DNA of 64,000 bases from positions 3,828,001 through 3,892,000 of the forward strand of contig NZ_CP099399.1 in the NCBI RefSeq assembly GCF_024721175.1. The letters are read 5' to 3'. Below the pieces are notes generated by a model. That model did not search any database. It saw only the letters and a program-made list of their open reading frames with translations, and had not been told where the DNA came from. Each line of letters opens with the position of its first letter. Position 1 is the stretch's first letter. This document shows positions 27,179-35,982 of this stretch, piece by piece. The position numbers and the translations under genes are program-made. The stretch is from Rhizobium sp. Pop5 (lineage in GTDB: Bacteria; Pseudomonadota; Alphaproteobacteria; Rhizobiales; Rhizobiaceae).

Positions 27179-28209
27179 CAGACCGTCTCCGTCACCTTGA
27201 GCAGGTTCGCAGGCCGATCGGGGTCGAAGCCCTTGCGGCGCGTCACCGATTCGATCAGCCGGTAGTAGACAAGCAGCGACACCAGCGGATCGATTAGGCC
27301 GTTGCCCGTTGTCGGCACGCGCAGATTGATGCCCGAGAGCGGCTGTGTCGAGAAGCCGACGGTCGTGGCGCCGAGCTTCTGCAGACGCTCCAGCGCCTGG
27401 CCGTTATTGGCGAAAGCCGCATCGTCAGGCGCGAAGGCGACGATCGGAAAGCCCGGCTGCACCAGGCGCATCGGGCCATGCATCAGTTCCGCCAGCGAGA
27501 AGGCTTCCGCATGTAGGCCAGAGGTTTCCTTGGCCTTCAGCGCCGCTTCGAGCGCGATCGCAAAGGCCGGGCCGCGACCGGCCGTATAGAGCGAGGTCGC
27601 ATGGAAGAGCACTTCTCCGGCCGCCGCCGTATCGATCCCGGCGGTCGCCGAAAGCGCCCCCGGTAGTTTTTCGAGCGCTGCCTGCAGGTCAGACGCGCCG
27701 CCGACCGCGGCCGTCACGCCTGAAAGGGCGGCGACGGAGGCGATGAAGGATTTCGTCGCAGCGACGCTCTTTTCCGCGCCGGCATTGAGGCCGAGAACGA
27801 TGTCGGCCTGTTTTGCTAGCGGGCTGTCGGTCACGTTGACGACGGCGATGGTCGTTGCCCCGCCCTTCTTCGCCGCCTCCTGCAGCGCCACGATATCAGG
27901 GCTCGCACCCGACTGCGAAACGGTGAAATGCACGCCGCCCTTGAGGTGTAGGGCAGCGCCGTAAACGGAAGCGATCGACGGACCGACCGATGCGACCGGA
28001 ACGCCGCAGGTGATCTCGAAGAGATATTTGAAGAAGGTTGCGGCGTGGTCCGAGGAGCCGCGCGCCGCCGTCGTCACCACGCTCGGGCGGGCGGACGAAA
28101 ACAGCCGGGCGATCTCTGCAAAGACCGGTTTTTCCTTTTCAAGAAGCGTGGCCACCACCTCCGGCGACTGGCCTGCTTCCTGCAGCATCAGCGACTGGTT
28201 CTCACTCAT
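27178..28209 (-). CDS. nagB2: SIS-type glucosamine-6-phosphate deaminase (GlmS isomerase-like, NagB-II)
   Basis: The 343-residue protein has two SIS domains (TTAARGSSDHAATFFKYLFE; VSQSGASPDIVALQEAAKKGG; GRGPAFAIALEAALKAKETSGLHAEAFSLAELMHGPM) and no glutaminase domain. This is the NagB-II / AgaS type that deaminates glucosamine-6-P to fructose-6-P in alphaproteobacteria. It overlaps nagR by ATGA and nagA by one base. The call rests on domain content and the nagA/nagR context. Confidence 0.85.
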   Translation of the reverse strand: MSENQSLMLQEAGQSPEVVATLLEKEKPVFAEIARLFSSARPSVVTTAARGSSDHAATFFKYLFEITCGVPVASVGPSIASVYGAALHLKGGVHFTVSQSGASPDIVALQEAAKKGGATTIAVVNVTDSPLAKQADIVLGLNAGAEKSVAATKSFIASVAALSGVTAAVGGASDLQAALEKLPGALSATAGIDTAAAGEVLFHATSLYTAGRGPAFAIALEAALKAKETSGLHAEAFSLAELMHGPMRLVQPGFPIVAFAPDDAAFANNGQALERLQKLGATTVGFSTQPLSGINLRVPTTGNGLIDPLVSLLVYYRLIESVTRRKGFDPDRPANLLKVTETV

Positions 28210-28979
28210 AGGTCATCTCCGATTCTCAATTCGGCAACGAAATCATAGGCATCGCCGCGATAGTGCGAGCGGGTGTATTCGACGACGCGCTGGTCTTCCA
28301 GGCGCGAGACACGTTCGATCAAAAGCGCCGGCGCGCCCGATTTGACGTTCAGCATCGCGGCATAGGATGCATCGAGCGTCACCGCCGTCAGCCGCTGCAA
28401 TGCGCGCACGGGCCTGTGGCCGCTGGCCGTCAGCGCATCGTAGAGCGATCCCTCGCCGCCGGCATCGTCGCCCAGGAACTTGACCGGCACCACGGCCCGC
28501 TCGATCGCCAGCGGCAAGCCGTCGGCAAGACGCAGCCGGTCGAGCCTCAGCACGGGCTCGTCACTGCCGAGGCCGAGCAGAAAGGACTCCTCCGGCGACG
28601 GAGTGTTGACCTCCCGCGACAATATCCGCGCGGCCGGTAGACGCCCGCGCGAACGCATGTCGGCAGAGAAGGAGGAAAGCCGCCAGAGCGGTTGTTCCAT
28701 GCGCTCCACCTTGCTCGATACGAAAGTACCGCTTCCGTGGCGAGATTCCAGCGCGCCGGATGTCATTAAGTCGCGATAGGCGGTGCGCACGGTCACGCGA
28801 CCGAGCTGCAGAGCCTCGGCAAGATCACGCTCGCCCGGCAAGGCCGTGCCGGGCTTCAACAGACCTTCCTGGATGAGGCTCGTCAGCGCCTGCGCCAGCC
28901 GCTTGTAGAGCGGTCCGGCCAGCGCCTCGCCGCGCAGGCCGCGCCTGTTCAACTCCGCTATCAGACTGGTTCTATCCAT
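28206..28979 (-). CDS. nagR: GntR/HutC-family (UTRA) regulator of amino-sugar genes
   Basis: The ~257-residue protein has a GntR winged helix (PLYKRLAQALTSLIQEGLLKPGTALPGERDLAEALQLGRVTVRTAYRDLM) and a C-terminal UTRA effector domain (GAPALLIERVSRLEDQRVVEYTRSHYRGDAYDF), the architecture of NagR/YvoA/DasR, which sense GlcNAc-6-P or GlcN-6-P. It heads the operon and its promoter holds AGAACC repeats that may be its own operator. An ATG at 28985 is an equally possible start. Confidence 0.85.
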   Translation of the reverse strand: MDRTSLIAELNRRGLRGEALAGPLYKRLAQALTSLIQEGLLKPGTALPGERDLAEALQLGRVTVRTAYRDLMTSGALESRHGSGTFVSSKVERMEQPLWRLSSFSADMRSRGRLPAARILSREVNTPSPEESFLLGLGSDEPVLRLDRLRLADGLPLAIERAVVPVKFLGDDAGGEGSLYDALTASGHRPVRALQRLTAVTLDASYAAMLNVKSGAPALLIERVSRLEDQRVVEYTRSHYRGDAYDFVAELRIGDDL

Positions 28980-29007
28980 GGGCATACAATAGAACCTATT
29001 TAGAACC
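28968..29007. promoter_or_regulatory. Candidate NagR operator cluster (AGAACC repeats)
   Basis: The nagR start region contains GGTTCTAT (28968-28975), ATAGAACC (28989-28996) and TAGAACC (29001-29007). Two copies are direct repeats 11 bp apart, about one helical turn, and one is inverted inside the first codons. Such spacing around the promoter suggests autoregulation by the GntR/UTRA regulator. Confidence 0.45.
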
Positions 29008-29032
29008 AATCGACAAGCCAGAATCGACAAGA

Positions 29033-29070
29033 GACAAGAAAAAACCTCCCGGGTCGCAACCAGGGAGGTT
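29033..29070 (-). terminator. Intrinsic terminator after galM
   Basis: On the minus strand an eight-base stem AACCTCCC / GGGAGGTT (29043-29050 with 29063-29070) is followed by a run of six T. It separates galM from the nagR operon promoter. Confidence 0.75.
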
Positions 29071-29100
29071 CATAGCGAACCAATTTGACAGCCGTGCGTC

Positions 29101-29206
29101 CTAGAGCAGGTCGCGCAAAAGTGTGCGGTGGTTTTGCGATCACGAGATGCGTAAAGACCTAAAGCGCGAGGAGCGAATCTGAAAGATCGCGACGCGCTTT
29201 AGAAGC
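29101..29206. repeat. Rhizobial intergenic palindromic repeat
   Basis: The stretch begins CTAGAGCAGGTCGCGC and carries GCAAAAGTGTGCGG / GGTTTTGC, CTAAAGCGCGAGGAGCG and GCGACGCGCTTTAG. It is the type of dispersed non-coding palindrome found between many Rhizobium genes, with the same flavour as that at 5449-5572. It lies just 3' of galM. Confidence 0.6.
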
Positions 29207-30229
29207 TCAGCTCTTGGTGAAGATATAATCCGTCTCCTGGCGCAGCACCTCGCCGGGGCGCAGGACCGCATTCGGAAAGCCTTCATGATTGATGGCATCC
29301 GGCCAGACCTGAGTCTCCAGGCAGAAGCCGGCGAACGGGCCGTATTTGCGCCCGCCGAGACCGGGAGCTCCTGTATTGAGCTTGAAGCCGGCATAAAACT
29401 GCACGCCCGGTTCCGTGCTGCGCACTTCGAGCGATACGCCGGAATGCAGGCTGCGGGCGAGCGCGACGCTGCGCTTGGCGGCGCGTTCACGGGACAGGCA
29501 GAAATTATGGTCGTAGAACACCTGTTCGCTGCCGGCAAAACGCTTCATCGGCGCCATCTCGCGGAAATCGAATTCCGTCCCGTCGACGGGACGGATCTCG
29601 CCGGTCGGCACCTGCCTCTCGTCGGTCGGCAGATAGTGATCCGCGGCAATCATGATGTCGTGGCCAAGCGCGTCTTCGCGGCCATCGAGATTGAAATAGG
29701 CGTGCTGGCAGACATTGGCGAGCGTCGGCTGGTCGCTGGTCGATTCATAGGTGATCGACAGTTCGCCGTTGCCGTGCACCCAGAACGTCGCCTGGATGGT
29801 GCAATTGCCGGGATAGCCGGCGCGGCCGTCGGGATCGACGATTTTCATCACCAGGCGGTCGACGTCGTGTTCGACGATCGTCCAGTTGCGCTTGGCGATA
29901 TTGTCGCTGCCGCCATGCAGGTGCGTGACGCCGTTTTCGTTCGGCTCGAGCTGATAATCCTTGCCGTCGAGCGTAAACCTGCCGCCGCCGACGCGGTTGG
30001 CGCAGCGGCCGGGCGTCGCGCCGAAATAGGCCGAATAAAGGGGGTAGCTGTCGAAATCCTCGAAGCCGAGCTGCAGCGGCGCATCATGTCCCTCGAGGCG
30101 CAGGTCCTGGATCACCGCGCCCCAGCTGATGATCTTGGCCGTCAGCCCACCACCCTTGATGACGGCGCGATAGACGGTCTCGCCTGCCTTCGTCTGCCCG
30201 AAAACTTCCCGCTCCAACTTATCCGACAT
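29207..30229 (-). CDS. galM: Aldose 1-epimerase (mutarotase)
   Basis: The 340-residue GalM-family enzyme interconverts alpha and beta anomers of aldohexoses. Family motifs include WGAVIQDLRLEG, YFGATPGRCANRVGGG (substrate Arg), THLHGGSDNIAKRNW (His), NVCQHAYFNLDG (catalytic His) and the catalytic Glu in FAGFCLETQVWPDAIN. I used the ATG at 30229 (MSDKLEREVFGQT); the frame upstream has no similarity and runs into metA. A terminator and repeat follow. Confidence 0.92.
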   Translation of the reverse strand: MSDKLEREVFGQTKAGETVYRAVIKGGGLTAKIISWGAVIQDLRLEGHDAPLQLGFEDFDSYPLYSAYFGATPGRCANRVGGGRFTLDGKDYQLEPNENGVTHLHGGSDNIAKRNWTIVEHDVDRLVMKIVDPDGRAGYPGNCTIQATFWVHGNGELSITYESTSDQPTLANVCQHAYFNLDGREDALGHDIMIAADHYLPTDERQVPTGEIRPVDGTEFDFREMAPMKRFAGSEQVFYDHNFCLSRERAAKRSVALARSLHSGVSLEVRSTEPGVQFYAGFKLNTGAPGLGGRKYGPFAGFCLETQVWPDAINHEGFPNAVLRPGEVLRQETDYIFTKS

Positions 30230-30347
30230 GATCGACCGTCCATTCTTTGCGCGTTCGATAAAGACGCGCGGCGCTATAGGGTTCCGGACCGGAACCTGCC
30301 CGCATTTGCTCCAAACCGCAACCGGTCGAAGCAGAAAGAAACGCGGC

Positions 30348-31271
30348 TCAGAGGTCCATACCGATCTCTTCGACGTCATAGGGCGTCGTCTGGTAGATTT
30401 CGTTGATCCAGTTGCCGAACAGCAGATGCGCGTGGCTGCGCCAGCGGTTCTGCGGCGCAATCGCCGGATCGTTATGCGGGAAATAATTGTGTGGCATCTT
30501 GATCGGCACGCCGGCATCGACGTCGCGGAAATACTCGTCGGAAAGCGAGGTAGAGTCATATTCCACATGGTTGAACATGTAGAGCCGCCGACCCCTCTTC
30601 TCGTGTACCAGGCAGACGCCCATCTCGCTTGATTCCATCAGGATCTCAAGGCTTTCCGACTTCTCGATATCGGCGCGGCGCACCTCGGTCCAGCGCGACA
30701 CCGGCACCTCGAAATTGTCGGAAAAGCCGTTGAGATAGATCGAGGAAGGCTTCAGGTTCCGGTGGCGATAAACGCCGAAAGCCTTCTCCTTCAACTCGTA
30801 TTTCGGAACGCCATGGAAGTGGTAGATCGCCGCCATCGCACCCCAGCAGACGTTCATCGTCGAATGGACGTTCGTCTCCGTCCAGTCGAGAATCTCCCGC
30901 ATCTCCGCCCAATAGGTGACATCCTCATAGGGCAGAAGTTCGATGGGCGCCCCTGTGATGATGAATCCATCGAATTTGCGTTGCTTGACCTCTTCCCAGG
31001 TCTGGTAGAAGGCAAGCAGATGATCTTCGGAGGTGTTCTTCGCCTTGTGGCCGCCGATGCGGATGAGCGACAGTTCCACCTGCAGCGGTGAGGCGCCGAC
31101 AAGGCGGGCCATCTGCACTTCGGTCTTGATCTTGTTCGGCATCAGGTTGAGCAGCCCGATCTGCAACGGTCTTATATCCTGACGGATCGCCATCGTCTCG
31201 GTCATCACCCGCACGCCTTCCTGAACCAGGGTCTCGAAGGCGGGCAGCGTATCGGGGATCTTGATGGGCAT
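30348..31271 (-). CDS. metA: Homoserine O-acetyltransferase (MetA fold, Glu111 type)
   Basis: The 307-residue MetA/HTS family protein starts at the canonical [11 protein letters not shown] (ATG 31271; an upstream GTG at 31280 is less likely). The catalytic Cys142 lies in NVCWGAMA, with the His/Glu partners in FNHVEYDS and HNYFPHND. Residue 111 is Glu (TGAPIELL), which in this family specifies acetyl-CoA rather than succinyl-CoA, where Gly is found. It makes O-acetylhomoserine for methionine synthesis. A SAM-II riboswitch and a terminator hairpin lie in the 5' leader. Confidence 0.92.
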   Translation of the reverse strand: MPIKIPDTLPAFETLVQEGVRVMTETMAIRQDIRPLQIGLLNLMPNKIKTEVQMARLVGASPLQVELSLIRIGGHKAKNTSEDHLLAFYQTWEEVKQRKFDGFIITGAPIELLPYEDVTYWAEMREILDWTETNVHSTMNVCWGAMAAIYHFHGVPKYELKEKAFGVYRHRNLKPSSIYLNGFSDNFEVPVSRWTEVRRADIEKSESLEILMESSEMGVCLVHEKRGRRLYMFNHVEYDSTSLSDEYFRDVDAGVPIKMPHNYFPHNDPAIAPQNRWRSHAHLLFGNWINEIYQTTPYDVEEIGMDL

Positions 31272-31284
31272 TGCGGTCACTCGA

Positions 31285-31326
31285 TCAAAAACAAAAAACC
31301 GGCGGCGACAAAAAATCGCTACCGGT
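31285..31326 (-). terminator. Attenuator-like intrinsic terminator between SAM-II aptamer and metA
   Basis: On the minus strand an 11-base stem (31316-31326 with 31298-31308; one G-U pair and one mismatch) encloses a T-rich loop and is followed by six T, a G and five T. It sits between the riboswitch aptamer and the metA start, so it could end transcription when SAM is bound. It could instead be a plain upstream terminator. Confidence 0.65.
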
Positions 31327-31336
31327 CCGCACGCGG

Positions 31337-31390
31337 CCCTTTAGCGACTTCTTTAACGTGGCTGCAAGCCGGCCGGCCAAATCACCACGG
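31337..31390 (-). promoter_or_regulatory. SAM-II riboswitch in metA leader
   Basis: Read on the minus strand, the element has the H-type pseudoknot core of SAM-II. A P1 strand CGTGG is followed by TGATTTG and pairs with CCACG after the TTGCAGCC loop. Then comes GTTAAAGAAGTCGCTAAAGGG, whose GCTAAA segment closes the second helix. SAM-II elements of alphaproteobacteria precede metA, metX or metZ and repress them when S-adenosylmethionine binds. Location 66 bp upstream of metA fits. Confidence 0.93.
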
Positions 31391-31549
31391 AGTGCATTAA
31401 TTAGCCCCAGTCCGAACACGAATCAACTGCGAAAGCATGCAGGAGCCGCCCATGCAAGGCTCATCACAGTTTAATGACTGATAGAATCTGTTGATAGACC
31501 GGTAACGCCACCATGTTAATAATGACAGTATGGGCGATGTTGGAAAAGC

Positions 31550-33406
31550 ATGATGGCAAATAAGATCGAGGGGAGGCCCGGAATCCGGAGGCAAGATAGG
31601 GTAGGGTATGATTTCAGCCTGACATATCGCCTCGGGGTGATGTTCTCGGCATTCTGGAATTCAGCAGTGCGTGGCAAGGTGCTGTTCCTGGCGACCGTGC
31701 TGATCCTCGTCATCCTGGCGACGGCCTATGGTCAGGTCATCCTCAACGAATGGAACGCCCCCTTCTACGATTCGCTGGAGCGTCGCGACCTCGGTGAATT
31801 CTTCCACCAGCTCGAAATCTTCGCGATGATTGCCGGCACGCTGCTGCTGCTCAACGTGATGCAGGCCTGGCTGAACCAAATGACCGCGCTCTATATGCGC
31901 GAAGGCCTGTCGCGCGATCTGGTCGACCAATGGCTGAAGCGTAAGCGTGCGCTGCGCCTTGCCTCCAGCGGCCTGATCGGTGTCAATCCTGACCAGCGCC
32001 TGCATGAGGATTCCCGCAACCTTGCCGAAAGCACGACGGGGCTCGTCCTCGGTCTCCTACAGTCGACCATCCTTCTGGTGAGCTTCATCGGCGTGCTATG
32101 GGAACTGTCGAGCGGCTTCGTCTTCCGCATCAGCGGCCATAGCTTCTCCATTCCGGGCTATATGGTCTGGGCGGCGATTTTCTATGCCGCTTCAGCCTCG
32201 GTGCTAAGCCAGGTCGTCGGCCGGAAGCTGGTCAAGCTCAATGCCGACCGCTTCTCGAAAGAGGCCGAGCTTCGCTTCACGCTGATGCACGCCAACGAGA
32301 ACATGCCGGCGATCACCGTTGCCCGCGGTGAGGAGAACGAGCGCCGACGCATCAATACCGACATCAGCTCGGTGCTGAGGGTCGTCAAGCGCCTCGCCAT
32401 GGCCAATACCAATCTCACCTGGGTTTCGGCCGGCTACGGCTGGCTGGTGATCGTCATCCCGATCATCGTCGCCGCACCCGCCTATTTCTCCGGCGGCCTT
32501 ACCCTCGGCCAGCTGATGATGTCGGTCGGCGCCTTCAACCAGGTCAACACGGCGCTGCGCTGGTACGTCGCCAATTTCGGCCCGATCGCCGAATGGCGCG
32601 CCACGCTGATGCGCGTCACCGATTTCCGCCAGGCGCTGCTCGACATGGACGAGGACTACGACCTGAAGGATAGCATCGCCTATGAAAACACCGCACCCGA
32701 TACGCTGACGCTGAAGGATGTGGTGATCAACGCCAAGATCGGTGAAGAAATCGATGAATGCGGCGGGTTCCGCCTGCGCGAAACCGATGTCGTGATCAAG
32801 GCCGGCGAGAAAATCATGATCAACGGCGATCACAGCGTCAACCGCAAGCTGCTGTTCCAGGCGATGGCTGGCCTCTGGCCGTGCGGCAGCGGTACGATGG
32901 GCCTGCCGCCGATCGACGACATGCTCTTCGTTCCCCAGATCGCCTATGTTCCCGGCGGCACGCTGCGCGAGGCGCTGGCCTTCCCCGAAAGTGCTGATAC
33001 CTATGAGAAGGCGGCCGTTGAGGCAGCGCTCGAAAAGGCCGGCCTGCATTCGCTGATTGCAAGGCTCGATACCCGCGCCCGCTGGGACAAGCTGCTCGAC
33101 GGCGACCAACAGAAGGCGATCGGCTTCGCCCGCCTGCTTCTGGCGCGCCCGCGTTGGATCGTCTTCGACGAAGTGCTTGAAGGCATGGAACCGGAATGGC
33201 AGGAAACGCTTGCCAAACTGCTGACCTCAATGCCTGAAGCCGGCATGATCTATATCGGCCGTTCCGAAGCCTATCTCGAAGTGCTGCACCCGCGCGTCCT
33301 GCACCTGCAGGCGCTTCCGTCAAAACCCGAGGAACAACCGCCAGTCGTCCAAACCGGCGCCAGCGCCAGTGCGGGCGCAGCTACCGTGCCCGCGCCGGCG
33401 CTCTAA
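31550..33406 (+). CDS. SbmA/BacA- and YddA-like ABC exporter with degenerate ATPase domain
   Basis: The 618-residue protein has an N-terminal ABC_membrane_2 (SbmA/BacA-like) membrane domain (VILNEWNAPFYDSLERRDLGEFF; QMTALYMREGLSRDLVDQWL) and a C-terminal ABC ATPase domain. The ATPase is altered. The Walker A position reads GDHSVNRK (residues ~426-433), losing the invariant GK[ST]; the signature is LDGDQQ instead of LSGGQ; Walker B FDEVLEGME keeps its DE. The tail is Ala/Pro-rich. Relatives import or export peptides or related molecules. It is divergent from metA and followed by a convergent small secreted-protein gene. Confidence 0.82.
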   Translation: MMANKIEGRPGIRRQDRVGYDFSLTYRLGVMFSAFWNSAVRGKVLFLATVLILVILATAYGQVILNEWNAPFYDSLERRDLGEFFHQLEIFAMIAGTLLLLNVMQAWLNQMTALYMREGLSRDLVDQWLKRKRALRLASSGLIGVNPDQRLHEDSRNLAESTTGLVLGLLQSTILLVSFIGVLWELSSGFVFRISGHSFSIPGYMVWAAIFYAASASVLSQVVGRKLVKLNADRFSKEAELRFTLMHANENMPAITVARGEENERRRINTDISSVLRVVKRLAMANTNLTWVSAGYGWLVIVIPIIVAAPAYFSGGLTLGQLMMSVGAFNQVNTALRWYVANFGPIAEWRATLMRVTDFRQALLDMDEDYDLKDSIAYENTAPDTLTLKDVVINAKIGEEIDECGGFRLRETDVVIKAGEKIMINGDHSVNRKLLFQAMAGLWPCGSGTMGLPPIDDMLFVPQIAYVPGGTLREALAFPESADTYEKAAVEAALEKAGLHSLIARLDTRARWDKLLDGDQQKAIGFARLLLARPRWIVFDEVLEGMEPEWQETLAKLLTSMPEAGMIYIGRSEAYLEVLHPRVLHLQALPSKPEEQPPVVQTGASASAGAATVPAPAL

Positions 33407-33413
33407 GCCTGCA

Positions 33414-34043
33414 TCACATCGGCGGCGTGATGCCATTGAGGCCGACTGCCACCTGGCTCGCCGAGATGGTGCCGTCCGCCGCCTCCTCGCCGGTGACGAT
33501 GACGCCGGCACCGGTCTTCAGGTCGTCCTTGGTCGCAGGCGCCAGGGTCACGATCGGCGTGCCGTCGGCAATCGTAATGGTCTTTTCCTTGCCCTGATAG
33601 GTCAGCGTGATCGTGTGGCCGTCGACCGATTTGACAGCATTGCTGACGGTCGCGTTGGTCATCTGACTGTTCGGCTGCGCATCCCAGGGACGATTGCCCT
33701 CGCCCGTCCCTTTCATCGACGCCGGGAAGATCAGCACCTCGATCGCCCCGTCCGGGCCGCTGCCTTTCGGGAGCGAGGCGACTCCGACGAAATCGCCGGG
33801 CTTGATATCTTCGACCGAGGCCTTGGTGATGCCGCCGACTTTCCAGCCGGCTTTCAGCGTGATCGCCGCGTCGCCGCCTTCACGCATCTTGACCACTAGC
33901 TTGTCGCCACTCAGGCTTTCGACAGTGCCGCGAACACGAACGCGTTGGGCATCCTGTGCCAGCGCCACCTGCGACAAGGCAAGTGCGACAAGGCCGCCGG
34001 CGGCAAGTGCTGCAAAAATTCCGGAACGAAGCTTGCTAGACAT
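33414..34043 (-). CDS. Secreted DUF5666-like protein
   Basis: The 209-residue protein has a clear signal peptide (IFAALAAGGLVALALSQVALAQ, cleavage near residue 29) followed by two small beta-rich repeats of the kind VRVRGTVESLSGDKLVVKM and ISASQVAVGLNGI, resembling DUF5666 domains. No catalytic motif is seen. It is probably periplasmic, and its role is unknown. It converges on the ABC gene with only 7 bp between stops. Confidence 0.7.
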   Translation of the reverse strand: MSSKLRSGIFAALAAGGLVALALSQVALAQDAQRVRVRGTVESLSGDKLVVKMREGGDAAITLKAGWKVGGITKASVEDIKPGDFVGVASLPKGSGPDGAIEVLIFPASMKGTGEGNRPWDAQPNSQMTNATVSNAVKSVDGHTITLTYQGKEKTITIADGTPIVTLAPATKDDLKTGAGVIVTGEEAADGTISASQVAVGLNGITPPM

Positions 34044-34158
34044 GTGAGTTTCCTTGTCGCCATTGCGATCGTCGATATCCCCCGGCCCCGGGACGGAACC
34101 TTATGCCGGGGCGACGACGGGCTGACGAATCAAGGAAAAGTGAGTCGCCAGGGAAAGC

Positions 34159-35979
34159 TTAGCCTTCCAGCTCCTCCCGTAGCATTTCGAGCTCCAGCCA
34201 CTCCTCTTCCATCTTTGTCAGGCCAGTGCGCAGCTTCTCCATCTCGGCGGCAAGCCGGTTGAAGGCCGCAGCGTCGCGCGTGAAAAGATTGGGGTCGGCC
34301 ATCACCTGCTCGCGCTTGGCGATCTCGGCTTCGGCCTTGGCCATCTCCTTCGGCAGATTATCAAGCGCGAATTTCTGCTTGAAGGAGAGCTTGCCCTTCG
34401 AGTTTGCGGATTGAGGCGCTGCCTCCTGCGCCTTCGGCTTCTCCGCCGCCTTCTCGGCCTTCCTGCGCTCTTCGAGCGCGCCTTTGCGCTGCGCCAACAT
34501 ATCCGTGTAGCCGCCGGCATATTCGATCCATCGGCCGTCGGGCGCATCCGGCACGGCGGGCGCGATCGTCGAGGTCACGGTGCGGTCGAGGAAATCGCGA
34601 TCATGGCTGACCAGGATGACCGTGCCGGGAAAGCCGGCGACGATTTCCTGCAGGAGGTCGAGCGTCTCGATATCGAGATCGTTGGTGGGTTCATCGAGGA
34701 TCAGGAGATTTGCCGGGCGCGAAAGGATGCGCGCCAGCATCAGCCGGGCGCGCTCGCCGCCCGAAAGGCTCCTGATCGGCGTGCGCGCCTGTTCCGGCTG
34801 GAACAGGAATTCCTTCATGTAGCCGGTGACATGGCGCTGCTCGCCGTTGACGAGCAGGTTTTCGCCGCGGCCGTCCGTGAGATAGTTGGCGAGCGTATCC
34901 TCGGGGTCGAGGTCCTCGCGCTTCTGGTCGAGCGTGGCGATCTCCAGATTGGTGCCGAGCTTCACTGTGCCGCTGTCGGGGGAAAGCTGGCCGGTCAGCA
35001 TCTTCAGAAGCGTCGTCTTGCCGGCGCCGTTCGGCCCGACGAGACCGATGCAATCGCCGCGATGCACCCGGATCGAGAAGGGCGTGACGATCGGCCGGTC
35101 GCCGAAACTCTTGGTGATCTTCTCAGCCTCGATCACCAGCTTGCCGGATTCCTGCGCATCCGAAACCGTCGCTTGCACCGTACCCTGCGGGCCTTTATGG
35201 CCGCGATATTGTGAGCGCATCGTCTGCAATTCGCCGAGGCGGCGCATGTTTCGCTTGCGCCGTGCGGTGACGCCGTAGCGCAGCCAATGTTCTTCGCGCT
35301 CGATCGCCTTGCCGAGCTTGTGCTGCTCCAGTTCCTCGGCCTCCAGCACCTGGTCACGCCAGGCTTCGAAATGCCCAAAGCCCCTGTCGAGCCGGCGCGA
35401 GGCGCCGCGATCGAGCCAGACCGTTGCCGTCGAGACCTTTTCGAGAAAACGCCGGTCGTGCGAAATCAGCACCAGCGCGCTGCGCGTCTTCTGCAACTCG
35501 CCTTCCAGCCATTCGATTGTGGGAAGGTCGAGATGGTTGGTCGGTTCGTCGAGCAGGAGAATGTCGGGTTCCGGTGCCAGCACGCGCGCAAGAGCGGCCC
35601 GACGCGATTCACCGCCGGAAAGGGTCTTCGGATCTTCCTCGCCGGTCAGGCCGAGATGGGACAGAAGATAGGTAACCCGATAGGGGTCGTCACCAGGTCC
35701 AAGCCCGGCTTCGGCATAGGCCTGAACCGTGCTGAAACCGGCAAAATCCGGCGCCTGTTCGAGATAACGCACCGTCGAGGACGGATGGCGGAAGACCTCG
35801 CCGGACTGCGCCTCGACCAGGCCGGCGGCGATCTTCAAAAGCGTCGATTTTCCGGAGCCATTGCGCCCGACGAGACAGATCTTGTCGCCGGGTTCGACCT
35901 GAAGGGCCGCGCCGGCCAGAAGCGGCGCGCCGCCGAAGCTCAGGACAATATCATCGAGTTTCAGAATGGGAGGGGCCAA
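34159..35979 (-). CDS. uup: ABC-F family ATPase (Uup-like), TTG start
   Basis: The 606-residue protein has two ABC domains in one chain: Walker A GRNGSGKST and GPNGAGKTT, signatures LSGGESRRAALAR and LSGGERARLMLAR, Walker B LLLDEPTNHLD and LILDEPTNDLD. There is no membrane segment, and the C-terminal region is a charged coiled coil (LSFKQKFALDNLPKEMAKAEAEI). This is ABC-F / Uup architecture, linked to ribosome-associated functions and, for Uup, branched DNA binding. The N-terminal strand needs the TTG at 35979, which has GGAG 8 bp upstream. The gene begins 3 bp after the thiN stop, so the two are likely co-transcribed. Confidence 0.9.
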   Translation of the reverse strand: MAPPILKLDDIVLSFGGAPLLAGAALQVEPGDKICLVGRNGSGKSTLLKIAAGLVEAQSGEVFRHPSSTVRYLEQAPDFAGFSTVQAYAEAGLGPGDDPYRVTYLLSHLGLTGEEDPKTLSGGESRRAALARVLAPEPDILLLDEPTNHLDLPTIEWLEGELQKTRSALVLISHDRRFLEKVSTATVWLDRGASRRLDRGFGHFEAWRDQVLEAEELEQHKLGKAIEREEHWLRYGVTARRKRNMRRLGELQTMRSQYRGHKGPQGTVQATVSDAQESGKLVIEAEKITKSFGDRPIVTPFSIRVHRGDCIGLVGPNGAGKTTLLKMLTGQLSPDSGTVKLGTNLEIATLDQKREDLDPEDTLANYLTDGRGENLLVNGEQRHVTGYMKEFLFQPEQARTPIRSLSGGERARLMLARILSRPANLLILDEPTNDLDIETLDLLQEIVAGFPGTVILVSHDRDFLDRTVTSTIAPAVPDAPDGRWIEYAGGYTDMLAQRKGALEERRKAEKAAEKPKAQEAAPQSANSKGKLSFKQKFALDNLPKEMAKAEAEIAKREQVMADPNLFTRDAAAFNRLAAEMEKLRTGLTKMEEEWLELEMLREELEG

Positions 35980-35982
35980 AAA

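Noticed and set aside
31550..33406. BacA/SbmA itself
   Set aside because: BacA lacks any ATPase domain; this protein has a full-length, though degenerate, C-terminal ABC domain.
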